64,000 nt of DNA from positions 4,464,001 through 4,528,000 of the forward strand of contig CP128857.1 in NCBI GenBank assembly GCA_030388725.1, in the 5' to 3' direction. How positions within the stretch are numbered: the first letter of the stretch is position 1; every line of letters begins with the position of its first letter. The stretch comes from Prodigiosinella aquatilis. GTDB taxonomy: Bacteria; Pseudomonadota; Gammaproteobacteria; Enterobacterales; Enterobacteriaceae. This document shows, piece by piece, positions 53,413-61,233 of the stretch. The position numbers were made by a program, and so were the translations under genes. A model generated the notes under the pieces. It was given only the letters and a program-made list of their open reading frames with translations, was not told the DNA's origin and did no database searches.

Positions 53413-53772
53413 GATGTACCCCCGCAGAAAAAAAGAAAGATTGCGGGTATAGAAAGGGAAGGGTCGTAGCCATAAGGCAGCCTCCGTGGTAAGCAGGGTA
53501 TCACTACCACCTGAGACGCCAACCTCTATGGTGGTAGCCCAGACGGGGTTGGCGTAACCGGTTACCACGTAGCCCGGCGCTCCTTGCGGAGCCCCCGCCT
53601 GAGCCACCATTGACAGGTATTCGCAGGCATCGCCTAATAAAAGACACGTAATAAATCCGTGTCTTTTAGGCAACGTGGTAAGTGTCGGAACGCCAATTCC
53701 GGCTACGGATTTTGCCGCAGCATCAGCAGTATATCGTAAATCGCCCGCCAGAAAAAAATAACAATGCATCAT
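53236..53772 (-). CDS. Ash/Icd-like P4-element open frame, unknown function
   Basis: A 178-codon frame between alpA and the primase gene. Its first 120 residues contain AKSVAGIGVPTLT, YLSMVAQAGAPQGAPG, VVTGYANPVWATT and EVGVSGGSD. These remind me of the Ash / host-cell-division-inhibitor-like proteins often annotated in P4-type elements. The last 58 residues look like an independent small acidic protein (see the internal start at 53412). The frame overlaps the primase start by 8 bases. Function unknown. Confidence 0.45.
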   Translation of the reverse strand: MMHCYFFLAGDLRYTADAAAKSVAGIGVPTLTTLPKRHGFITCLLLGDACEYLSMVAQAGAPQGAPGYVVTGYANPVWATTIEVGVSGGSDTLLTTEAALWLRPFPFYTRNLSFFLRGYIMYDPIPLTLEELVDHCRALAYAIIELENALAKELLMFILWERLNQLNDTLEAEVSDDE

Positions 53773-53969
53773 TGCTGAACCTCCCCGCGCTGGCTGACGC
53801 GTGCAGCGATCCAGTCATTCACTTCGCTTTCCACCCACGCTACCGAACGGGAACCGATTTTGACCGCCTGAGGAAATTCCCCCTGCTTCATCAGCAGGTA
53901 AATCCATGATTTTTTAAGGCTGGTTTTTTTCATCACACCCGATAAGCGAATTAACGTGATATCTGCCAT
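53769..53969 (-). CDS. AlpA-family transcriptional activator / excisionase
   Basis: 66 residues from ATG 53969 (MADITLIRLSGVMKKTSLKK). The winged-helix DNA-binding pattern KKSWIYLLMKQGEFPQAVKI then SRSVAWVESEVNDWI is the classic AlpA/Vis motif. Such proteins activate element genes and help excision. It lies two bases after the integrase stop and overlaps the next gene by 4 bases, so int-alpA-downstream genes form one transcript. Confidence 0.88.
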   Translation of the reverse strand: MADITLIRLSGVMKKTSLKKSWIYLLMKQGEFPQAVKIGSRSVAWVESEVNDWIAARVSQRGEVQQ

Positions 53970-53971
53970 GA

Positions 53972-54850
53972 TCAATCCTCCTTCCGGGTGTAAACGCGTT
54001 CAACGTAGCGGCCCCGGCCATCACCATGGCCGAGATCCATTGACGTTAACGCTCTGGCTTCACTACGGGAAAATCCTTGTGACAGGTAATAACGGATTGC
54101 ATCCTGCGCCCATGCGTAGCGCAGGCTGTGCGGAGAATAGTGACCGGTCAGCCCCAATCGGGTGGTCTGTGTGCGCCAGAAGTTCATGGCGGTTTTCAGG
54201 TCGGGTTTATCGATCAACCTGCCGTTACGCGCCTCAGCCACCTTTAGCGCCGCTTTCACTGCTCGTTGAATGGCTTCGCGATCGATAATCCGGGTTTCAC
54301 GTGGCCTGCCGCCTTTGGTGCCAAATACCACAGTGAGCGTTTGTTGATGGAGTTCAAGCTGCTTTTCCCATGTTTTCAACGAACTGGCGCACTGCACCGT
54401 CTCCTGAGAGCGCAACCCCAGCAACCGGGCAAGCTGAAGTGCACAGGCCAGACCGGCATCGTCCTGACGGGCAGTGTTCAGCACAGACTGATAGAGCGCA
54501 TCCGGGATGGCAAACTTTGTACCCGCACGGCTTGCGCCACCCAGTCCCAGTGTTTTATTCGTCAGGCGCTCAGAAGCGACGAGCTTTTCCCGTCCTCCCT
54601 GCCTGAGCACTGTGCGCAGCGCTGCCATTTCGTTGTGAAGCGTGCGAACGGCAATGCATTCTGACAAGCGCTCAGCGACATAACTTTCGATATGTCTGGC
54701 TTTGAGGTACTTGATGTCACGCACCTGAATATTCAGCGCCAGCAAGTGACGGCAGAGCCTGTCCATAATACGGATGCGATCATGAACTGTTTTGTAGCTC
54801 CCACCGGCCTGTTTAGCCAGTGTGGTCATTTCACGACTTAATTTACTCAT
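53972..54850 (-). CDS. Tyrosine-family site-specific integrase
   Basis: 292 residues from ATG 54850 (MSKLSREMTTLAKQAGG), after GGGAGA. An N-terminal SAM-like core-binding domain (residues 10-100) is followed by the catalytic domain. Visible catalytic residues are Arg in LLGLRSQETV, the H-x-x-R box HSLRYAWA, and His and Tyr in LGHGDGRGRYVERVY. This fits the Integrase_1 type found on enterobacterial islands. It heads an operon with alpA, and the attachment sites could not be located. Confidence 0.88.
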   Translation of the reverse strand: MSKLSREMTTLAKQAGGSYKTVHDRIRIMDRLCRHLLALNIQVRDIKYLKARHIESYVAERLSECIAVRTLHNEMAALRTVLRQGGREKLVASERLTNKTLGLGGASRAGTKFAIPDALYQSVLNTARQDDAGLACALQLARLLGLRSQETVQCASSLKTWEKQLELHQQTLTVVFGTKGGRPRETRIIDREAIQRAVKAALKVAEARNGRLIDKPDLKTAMNFWRTQTTRLGLTGHYSPHSLRYAWAQDAIRYYLSQGFSRSEARALTSMDLGHGDGRGRYVERVYTRKED

Positions 54851-55172
54851 GCAACTTCTCCCTACAATTTCAACCTGCTGCTTTTCTCTGGCGCTTGGGG
54901 AAATGGCAGACACAATGGGAATTGACCTGCCTTGAACGATACCTGTGCGCCAGAGCGGGCAGCGGTTGAGGTATTGCGGGGTGTCGGTTTATGCACTCTG
55001 TGCGACCGCCTGCGGTTGCAGGTTTTCCCCTCAGGCCGTTGGGCCTGCCTCGGTATCGGTTCAATCTCCTGTAAAAAAAAAAAGCGATCAGTTCGGCACA
55101 AACAGGTGTGTCAGATTCATGACGCAGTGGTTGAAGTTGCTTGTCTCAGGGGCTGACGTGCCCATAGGCTGC

Positions 55173-55211
55173 GGCGTCACTTTCATCCGTTGGCACGGAA
55201 AAAGTGACGCC
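55173..55211. repeat. Long composite hairpin
   Basis: Perfect 11-bp arms GGCGTCACTTT (55173-55183) and AAAGTGACGCC (55201-55211) enclose a second stem CCGT/ACGG with loop TGGC. No T-run follows. It may be a structured RNA or a protein-binding site in the P4-like element. Confidence 0.6.
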
Positions 55212-55605
55212 GGTGCAGACGATGCGGGCAGGCGCGTAGCCGATGCCTTACGGCATAGCAGCGCGCAGCCAGCACGTTCACACGCACAGACGCAAATCAT
55301 TGAGACGAATAAAGCTAAAGTTGCACGATAGCGTGAACTTACAGAAGTAAGCGCTGTTTAAGCCGCCTATGAAGTGAAATCACCACAACGATAACGTTGC
55401 AGCTACAGGCCAGTCCCCTACGGTATGGAGGCCGCTCTCTGGCTGGGTATAGCGAGGCCCACAGCAATAGTTGGGCTTGAGGTATAGTAGTAGCCTTCAT
55501 CGTCACGCTCATAGCGGCCCTGACGACATCTGCTTGCAGAAGGTAAGCAGATTTACCGCGCTTCTTCATCACGCTCTCTTCCTTTCAGGCTACGGAAGAG
55601 TACCG

Positions 55606-55697
55606 GTGTGGTCGCCCGAAGGCGTCAGTCTCAGACCACGCTTCATTCCTTATGACTTTAGCAGTGTGACCACCCGAAGGCGTTTCTCTCAGGTCAC
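55606..55697 (+). repeat. Two tandem related hairpins with covarying stems
   Basis: First hairpin: arms GTGGTC (55608-55613) and GACCAC (55634-55639). Second: arms GTGACC (55666-55671) and GGTCAC (55692-55697). Both carry the same inner motif CCCGAAGGCGT followed by TCTCA at the same distance from the arms, and the stem bases differ in a compensatory way. This suggests two copies of a structured RNA element 58 bases apart. The strand is a guess. Confidence 0.5.
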
Positions 55698-55818
55698 TCG
55701 TATCATCCTGACACTGGAAACATTGGCAGTTGTCTAAGACAACGGATTACTCGGATAAAAATACGACGGAATTTTGCAGACTTCAAGTAGTTTGAATATT
55801 CATCAAAAGGGAGTAATC

Positions 55819-55837
55819 TAGCACTAAGTGCTATAGT
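55819..55837 (+). promoter_or_regulatory. Palindromic operator/promoter of the toxin-antitoxin pair
   Basis: TAGCACT-A-AGTGCTA (55819-55833) is a perfect 15-base palindrome, overlapped by TATAGT (55832-55837) as a possible -10, 23 bases before the toxin start. Autorepression by the antitoxin at such a site is usual for this class. No good -35 was found. Confidence 0.55.
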
Positions 55838-55860
55838 TAAAGGTATGGAATGCTGGCCTG

Positions 55861-56220
55861 ATGCGTGTATTCAAAACCAAATGGTTTACTAAGGCGGCTA
55901 AATCCCACGCTATCAAGGATAGTGAGTTATGTCAGGCCATTGAGGCGGTAACTCAGGGGAAAGCTGATGATCTCGGCGGCGGCGTTTACAAGAAACGTCT
56001 TAACCAAAACCGAGATCGCGCCATCATACTGGCGAAAGGCGGGGAACATTGGTTTTACACGTTCCTGTATGCCAAGCAGGATATGGCGAACATTGATGAT
56101 CGTGAACTGGCCGGGTTCCGCGAACTGGCGAAGCAGTATGCCAACCTTGCCGATGAAAAGATTACGGCACTGATTAAGCATAAAGAACTGGTGGAGATTT
56201 GCCATGACCGCAAAAAGTAA
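55861..56220 (+). CDS. RelE/HigB-type toxin
   Basis: 119-residue probable mRNA-cleaving toxin of the DUF1044/RelE branch. It starts MRVFKTKWFTKAAKSHAI and has GGGVYKKRLNQNRDRAIILAK and WFYTFLYAKQDMANIDDREL, typical of the group. It is first in its operon and overlaps the antitoxin gene by 17 bases, the reversed order seen in higBA-type modules. A palindromic site lies just upstream. Confidence 0.88.
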   Translation: MRVFKTKWFTKAAKSHAIKDSELCQAIEAVTQGKADDLGGGVYKKRLNQNRDRAIILAKGGEHWFYTFLYAKQDMANIDDRELAGFRELAKQYANLADEKITALIKHKELVEICHDRKK

Positions 56221-56527
56221 ATTCAAGAGTCCTGCATTTGAAGCTATCCACAGCGCGGCTTCTGGCTTATTCAGCGTCGACGCTATCCCACAGGAAACGA
56301 TGAGAAACTTTGACAAAGCCTGCATCAATAGTGTGGATGATCTTCAACCGCTAGAAATAAAAGCACTACGTGAGAAGCTGAACGTCAGCCAACCGGTTTT
56401 TGCCCGTTACCTGAATACCAGTGTTTCAACGGTGCAAAAATGGGAAAGTGGTGTAAAACGCCCCAGCGGGTTATCGCTGAAACTGCTTACCGTGGTGCAG
56501 AAGCATGGGTTGAAGGTGCTGGTTTGA
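56204..56527 (+). CDS. HigA/NadS-type antitoxin with HTH-XRE domain
   Basis: 107 residues beginning MTAKSKFKSPAFEAIHSAAS. The C-terminal half holds a Xre-type helix-turn-helix: IKALREKLNVSQPVFARYL and SVSTVQKWESGVKRPSG. The N-terminal half probably binds the toxin encoded just upstream. It overlaps that gene by 17 bases. It likely represses the operon at the palindrome at 55819. Confidence 0.9.
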   Translation: MTAKSKFKSPAFEAIHSAASGLFSVDAIPQETMRNFDKACINSVDDLQPLEIKALREKLNVSQPVFARYLNTSVSTVQKWESGVKRPSGLSLKLLTVVQKHGLKVLV

Positions 56528-56922
56528 CTCACTAAGAGTAAATTGATATGACTTATTAAGATGATTTTTATTATAGGGTTATCTTTAATAAAGTCAGTAA
56601 GGAACGTATCCTAAAACATACTAATAAAAGTCTTCAATTAATTTTATGGAAATTATATATGTTAAAAATAACTTACGCTTTAGAACCGATCCCAATAGGG
56701 AACGTCTATAAGAGTGTGGAAGAACTCTAAAATGGACATCAACTGAATATGAAAGCGGATTGGTTAATTTATGATGGATTATAGGCTCAATTGGAATAGG
56801 CTCAAAATAATAAAAATATACATAAAAAGAGAGTCTAACGAATGTCGCAGGCTGGTCTAGCAGAAAACCATTAAATATGGTATAGTAAAAAATTATTTCC
56901 TGTGGTTATTAATTTTAAGAAT
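56528..56922. other. AT-rich gap with possible decayed coding DNA
   Basis: About 400 bases without an intact gene. In the plus strand a 23-codon frame from ATG 56659 (LKITYALEPIPIGNVYKSVE) stops. A second frame with a protein-like reading (KWTSTEYESGLVNL, then WIIGSIGIGSK) follows across further stops up to about 56810. This looks like the wreck of a gene, but I do not recognise it. The base composition changes sharply to AT-rich here. Confidence 0.3.
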
Positions 56923-58062
56923 ATGAATGCAATTGCCCAAGAATTATTAGATATCAACAAAAAGATAAGAAGTAATCTTTTTAAATGGAATGGGCAATTT
57001 TCCCCACAATTTATAGAGGCATTGCTAAAGAATTACTCTAAGAATGGTGACATAGTTCTTGACCCCTTCTCTGGAAGTGGGACTGTATTGTATGAAGCCT
57101 CAAAACTCAATTTAAATACAATTGGTTGCGATATTAATCCATCTGCTTGCAAAATCTCAAATATATATAAAATTAGCAATCTCGACTATCATTCACGGAA
57201 GACTATAGTCGATAAGTTTTCAGCAATAATGAAGTCTGTTTTAAATAGGATTTCAGAAGAGAATATTTCCGACTATACAACGGAAATAATAGAAATAATA
57301 GATCTCAATGATGAGTATTTAAGAATTTTAATTGAGGGATATTTGATACTATCAGATGTTCACCCCTATAATAAAAGTAAAAACAACCTTGATAAACTTT
57401 TTTATGAGTATATACAAGTTATTCTCGAATTACCTTTTAACAGTAATGGCGTTCAGTGTTACCAAGCTGATTGCCGACAGTTACCATTAGAAAATAATAC
57501 AGTAAGCTTGGTGATTACATCACCACCTTATATAAACGTTTTTAATTATCATCAACAATATAGGAAAAATGTTGAAGCTTTGGGTTATGATGTTTTAAAA
57601 ATTGCCAAGTCTGAAATAGGTTCCAATAGAAAATTTCGCTCAAACAGATTCTACACTGTTTTTCAATATATTTTTGATATATCAAAATGTCTTGAAGAGA
57701 TTAGTCGTGTGAGTAAAGATGACGCAAGAATTATTTTTATTGTTGGAAAAGTCTCGAATGTTTTAGGTATGAGAATTAACAATGGCGAAATTGTTAAAGA
57801 TATAGCTATCGCAATGGGCTTTACTATTCCACTCATTCAAGAACGTTCATTCAAGAATAAATTTGGAAAAATAATAACAGAAGAAATAATTAATATCCCA
57901 AATACTAAAATTCATACTCATACTCCGTATGCATTGGAATCTATTGGAAGATTGCATTTGTCAAGAGTTTTAAATGAAATCCAAAGCGAAAATGTTAAAG
58001 AATTAATTATGAAAGCAATTGATAATTCAGAGAAAATTCCCTTGTCCCCTATATTTAAATAG
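56923..58062 (+). CDS. DNA methyltransferase (N4-cytosine or N6-adenine type)
   Basis: 379 residues from ATG 56923 (MNAIAQELLDINKK); a GTG seven codons earlier is possible. The AdoMet motif I is DIVLDPFSGSGTVLYEA near residue 45, and motif IV is the catalytic TSPPYINVF near residue 205. The motif order I before IV is that of the alpha/gamma-like classes. A long insert of about 140 residues between them may recognise the target. No restriction enzyme gene is recognised adjacent, though the convergent cassette starts 18 bases on. Strongly AT-rich compared with the chromosome. Confidence 0.85.
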   Translation: MNAIAQELLDINKKIRSNLFKWNGQFSPQFIEALLKNYSKNGDIVLDPFSGSGTVLYEASKLNLNTIGCDINPSACKISNIYKISNLDYHSRKTIVDKFSAIMKSVLNRISEENISDYTTEIIEIIDLNDEYLRILIEGYLILSDVHPYNKSKNNLDKLFYEYIQVILELPFNSNGVQCYQADCRQLPLENNTVSLVITSPPYINVFNYHQQYRKNVEALGYDVLKIAKSEIGSNRKFRSNRFYTVFQYIFDISKCLEEISRVSKDDARIIFIVGKVSNVLGMRINNGEIVKDIAIAMGFTIPLIQERSFKNKFGKIITEEIINIPNTKIHTHTPYALESIGRLHLSRVLNEIQSENVKELIMKAIDNSEKIPLSPIFK

Positions 58063-58080
58063 TGCCATTGGAGTATTAAT

Positions 58081-59034
58081 TTAATTAAAACGAACAGTGC
58101 GTAAGTGATTTCCCAAGTATGCTATGAAGATCTTTCGCTCATCAGAAATACCACCAATATAACCTCTAATGCTATCTGTTATATTAAAATGAAGTCTATA
58201 TTGTTGCGACTTACCAACATGGTTCCTGAAAATTCGTTCATCTCCATACTGTTGCATTGTTGGTTCTGATTCATCTTTGAGCATTACCCCTTTCTGTATT
58301 ATATGAGAGCGTCTTATTTCCCCAAATTTCCAAACATCAGTACAATAACTGTTAAGGTGGCAACTTAATTCATAAATTTTGTTTAGAATACTAAGATTGC
58401 CACCAGTCCTGTTTATAAAATCTATTGCACATTCAGATAAAATTATGGATTGGCAATCACTATCTAGCCGTTGAAAAAGTTGCTCAGGGGTTGAAATATC
58501 AGAGTCTTCAATTAAAGCTAAAACCCAAGAATCCTTATAATTTTCAGCATTTAGTTCGCCAAGATTTAAAACCTGAACAGTTGTAGCAGTTAACTCGCCA
58601 TTATCATTTATTTCTTTTTTTTGCATTTCTATACTGAATTTATCCCATTCCTCAGCTGATGGGATTGATAAGAATGCATTATTCAAAAAATAAGCATATG
58701 CACCACCAATAGATTGATCTTCATTAAAATATAATTCATGATCAAGAGTCTGTTGTTGTAACTCTTCCAAAAATGGAGTTTCTTGAATAGTAGATAATAA
58801 AACGCCTTGATTATCCTTTTCAAGTTTAGAGTTATTTATGTGTTCAAGGAAATTTTGACCATCCTTACATGGTTGTTTTAACACTGATGAATGATAAGCA
58901 ATTTTGAGTTTTTGGTCATTCCGTATTAACTTATTGAAAAAAATGATTCTATCAAAATAGTATTTTACACAAATAGAATTATCTAAACTAGATAAAGAAA
59001 GTTCATTGAACGGAAATATACTATCTTTATTCAT
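58081..59034 (-). CDS. Unknown 317-residue protein, third gene of DUF262/AAA cassette
   Basis: I do not recognise this protein. It is acidic in the middle, has no membrane segment or signal peptide, and ends in a basic, beta-rich stretch (QQYRLHFNITDSIRGYIGG, then KIFIAYLGNHLRTVRF) loosely like the C-terminal sheet of RelE-type toxins. Its ATG overlaps the AAA gene stop by 4 bases, so it is made with it. In three-gene defence cassettes the last gene is often the effector or a specificity subunit; that is only an analogy. AT-rich. Confidence 0.75.
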   Translation of the reverse strand: MNKDSIFPFNELSLSSLDNSICVKYYFDRIIFFNKLIRNDQKLKIAYHSSVLKQPCKDGQNFLEHINNSKLEKDNQGVLLSTIQETPFLEELQQQTLDHELYFNEDQSIGGAYAYFLNNAFLSIPSAEEWDKFSIEMQKKEINDNGELTATTVQVLNLGELNAENYKDSWVLALIEDSDISTPEQLFQRLDSDCQSIILSECAIDFINRTGGNLSILNKIYELSCHLNSYCTDVWKFGEIRRSHIIQKGVMLKDESEPTMQQYGDERIFRNHVGKSQQYRLHFNITDSIRGYIGGISDERKIFIAYLGNHLRTVRFN

Positions 59035-60155
59035 TGTTGAGCCCTCAAGATTTGGTTCAATGATTTAGTCCACTCATCAAAAAAACCATCAGGCCAAAAG
59101 TCGAATTTTGCATTCTCATCTAATTTAGGTGAGAGAATATTTGTATGGGAAGATATATTATTTCCAGAGTCAACCATTTCAAAAAAATAAAAATTAACAT
59201 CATCTGGCCCAATAAATCCAGTAACAACTGATTTCCTTATCCCATTGATAACATGATCACTATGAGTTTCAACTATTATCTGAACACCATCACTTGCTGT
59301 CTTAGAAAATAACTCACCTAACTTGGATTGCCCTTGCGGGTGTAAATGAGCTTCAGGGGTATCGATGATTAGTAAATCACCCTTTTCAGCTTTCAAGCAT
59401 TGCACAATTACAGGTAGCACATAACTTATACCAAAGCCTACATTTGTGCTTCTGTAATTGTTAGATATACCCAGTTTTCTTTCAAATGAATAATTTAGAC
59501 CTACCAAATCCGTACCATCTATATAGTCCGTATTCAAGGATATACCAGGACAAATATCTTGCAACCATTTATTAGTATTTTCAATTAAAGTGCTATTAAC
59601 AGCATTTATATGAAGCCTGTCTTGGATTTCAAATGATTGCTTTCCAAAAATGTTTAGATAATGATATACAAACTCACCTGACATACCAATATCTCTAAGA
59701 TTTCTTACTCTATAATCGTTTTTTTCCTGTAAAACAGTTGGACCAACTCTGCTTGCTTGCAAATAGTAAACTTTGTCAAAAAAGGTATTAATTTCAGCTC
59801 GCTCGTGTGTGACATTTTTAAGTTGCAAATAATCCAGACCAAACTCCTCTAAATCTAAATCAAAGGAAAATAAAAATTCAGTATGATCCACATTCAAGAT
59901 TAACTTAATTATTTGGTCTTCTGCACCCTCGTGAAAAATATCCTGAACTTTTCCAAGCTGGCAATAATTATTATTTAGATTAATTACATTATAATTTGGT
60001 GATTGATACTCATAGTGAGATTTAAGTAATAGCAGAGACTGAATAATAGAGGATTTGCCTGACCCATTTATTCCTGATAACACATTTAATTTAGTGAAAC
60101 TAAGTTCTGCAGAGTTAAAACTTTTAAAATTCCTTAATTTATATGAATTAATCAT
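59031..60155 (-). CDS. AAA ATPase with DUF3696-like C-terminus
   Basis: 374-residue SMC/OLD-like ATPase: N-terminal INSYKLRNFKSFNSAELSF, Walker A GINGSGKSSIIQSL near residue 30, signature region STNVGFGISYVLPVI, Walker B DLLIIDTPEAHLHPQGQ and the switch VETHSDHVINGI. The C-terminus FWPDGFFDEWTKSLNQIL matches what I know of DUF3696. There is no TOPRIM nuclease domain as in full OLD proteins. It overlaps the DUF262 gene by 8 bases and the following gene by 4, making one translationally coupled unit. Confidence 0.85.
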   Translation of the reverse strand: MINSYKLRNFKSFNSAELSFTKLNVLSGINGSGKSSIIQSLLLLKSHYEYQSPNYNVINLNNNYCQLGKVQDIFHEGAEDQIIKLILNVDHTEFLFSFDLDLEEFGLDYLQLKNVTHERAEINTFFDKVYYLQASRVGPTVLQEKNDYRVRNLRDIGMSGEFVYHYLNIFGKQSFEIQDRLHINAVNSTLIENTNKWLQDICPGISLNTDYIDGTDLVGLNYSFERKLGISNNYRSTNVGFGISYVLPVIVQCLKAEKGDLLIIDTPEAHLHPQGQSKLGELFSKTASDGVQIIVETHSDHVINGIRKSVVTGFIGPDDVNFYFFEMVDSGNNISSHTNILSPKLDENAKFDFWPDGFFDEWTKSLNQILRAQQ

Positions 60156-61191
60156 TTATTATACTCTCTATTTTTGACATCAGCATATTATGACGAGTTC
60201 TCATAGACTCAGGCTTTCTAGACGATATTGCAAAATTAAATTTACTGTCATCCTGAAGCTTGTCAAAAAATTCTACAACTTCGTCTTTCCTCTTAACTAG
60301 AATCTTCCGTTGTGTCTTATTAATATTAAGTATTACCGCCATCCATGTTTCGAAAATATTTTTGTTAATTGGTTTCTTTCTTTGTGGCAAGGATGACTTT
60401 TTCCTAAATACCATATCCCCAAAAATGGTTCTTAAATCATTAATGGAGTTTTTAAATTTTGCTCTAATATTACTAATTTCGTCTTCATCTAATTCATTTA
60501 TCTTCTTCATGGCTGCATCGAGATAATTTTCAATTTTCATTTCAAAAATTATATCTACATCCAAAAGTAAATAACCTAATGCTCTAAGTACCAAGGCATT
60601 AAGTTCCATTCTATCATTCTCAGTTCCCCAAAAATCAGAAATAACCTCCCAATCAGCTAACTCGTTTAATAGTATTGTAGGTTTCCCATCATTTAAAGCA
60701 TGTCTAATCTCCTGTGGAGTTAAAGGAGTTCCACCTGTATTTATTCTTTTGAAAATATTAAATTTAACATTATCAGGTGTTCCTTGATTTATGAAAACAA
60801 TGGTAACTTCGGTTTCCTCTATTCGTCTAATATATGACCTTGGGAGCTCGTCATATGAAAGGCCCTCAAAGGAGGTTGTATATTCAAGACCACTTAGCTT
60901 AAGGGTTTTATCAACTAAAAACTCTTTTAGTGCAGTAATTCGCTGCAAACCATCAATTATTTTCCATCGGTCTTCATCTGTGGCATCAATATAAAAAACT
61001 GGAATAGGTATTCTGACAAGTAATGATTCAATCAAACGGCTTTTATTATCGTTATTCCAAACACTTCTCCGTTGATATGTAGGAGTCAATATTTCGTTAT
61101 GCCTGACACGACTCATAAGAGTATAAATAGACTGGACTCTCGAATCCATCCTGATTTTTGAAGGGTCGAATGGTACAATTATCTCATCCAT
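60148..61191 (-). CDS. DUF262 family protein (GmrS/ParB-Srx-like fold)
   Basis: 347 residues. The N-terminal DUF262 domain has the opening LTPTYQRRSVWNNDNKSRLI, IPIPVFYI, the catalytic-type motif IIDGLQRITALKEF (DGxQR) near residue 78 and FKRINTGGTPLTPQEIRHAL. DUF262 occurs in GmrSD/BrxU-type modification-dependent defence enzymes, where DGQQR binds and hydrolyses nucleotide. No HNH (GmrD, DUF1524) nuclease domain follows, so nuclease function must come from elsewhere, if at all. First gene of the three-gene cassette. Confidence 0.85.
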   Translation of the reverse strand: MDEIIVPFDPSKIRMDSRVQSIYTLMSRVRHNEILTPTYQRRSVWNNDNKSRLIESLLVRIPIPVFYIDATDEDRWKIIDGLQRITALKEFLVDKTLKLSGLEYTTSFEGLSYDELPRSYIRRIEETEVTIVFINQGTPDNVKFNIFKRINTGGTPLTPQEIRHALNDGKPTILLNELADWEVISDFWGTENDRMELNALVLRALGYLLLDVDIIFEMKIENYLDAAMKKINELDEDEISNIRAKFKNSINDLRTIFGDMVFRKKSSLPQRKKPINKNIFETWMAVILNINKTQRKILVKRKDEVVEFFDKLQDDSKFNFAISSRKPESMRTRHNMLMSKIESIIND

Positions 61192-61210
61192 TTCATTGCT
61201 CTCAATGAAA
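61191..61210 (-). promoter_or_regulatory. Hairpin over the DUF262 ribosome-binding site
   Basis: TTTCATTG (61191-61198) and CAATGAAA (61203-61210) form an 8-bp perfect stem with a 4-base loop, ending on the start codon of the DUF262 gene. On the minus strand it encloses GAGAG, the only Shine-Dalgarno candidate. It could be an operator or a translational lock. Confidence 0.5.
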
Positions 61211-61227
61211 ACCTTTTATAAACACCC

Positions 61228-61233
61228 ATTATA
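61228..61233 (-). promoter_or_regulatory. -10 element for the DUF262 operon
   Basis: Perfect TATAAT with an upstream TGA (extended -10) on the minus strand, 37 bases before the DUF262 start. The -35 is poor (TTTTCA at 16 bases). Confidence 0.6.

Larger units (their letters stand above)
54914..55860. other. Structured non-coding stretch between integrase and toxin gene
   Basis: Nearly 1 kb in which I find no convincing gene; the open frames here lack family resemblance and ribosome-binding sites. It holds a run of 12 A residues (55073-55084), the long hairpin at 55173, an ATGCC/GGCAT stem near 55242, a GGCCAG/CTGGCT stem near 55407-55443 and the paired hairpins at 55606-55697. P4-like elements carry regulatory and immunity RNAs, so RNA genes are possible here. 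Confidence 0.4.

Noticed and set aside
54862..55101. Minus-strand frames of 79 and 64 codons upstream of the integrase gene
   Set aside because: Low-complexity composition across a poly-A run; no similarity recognised.
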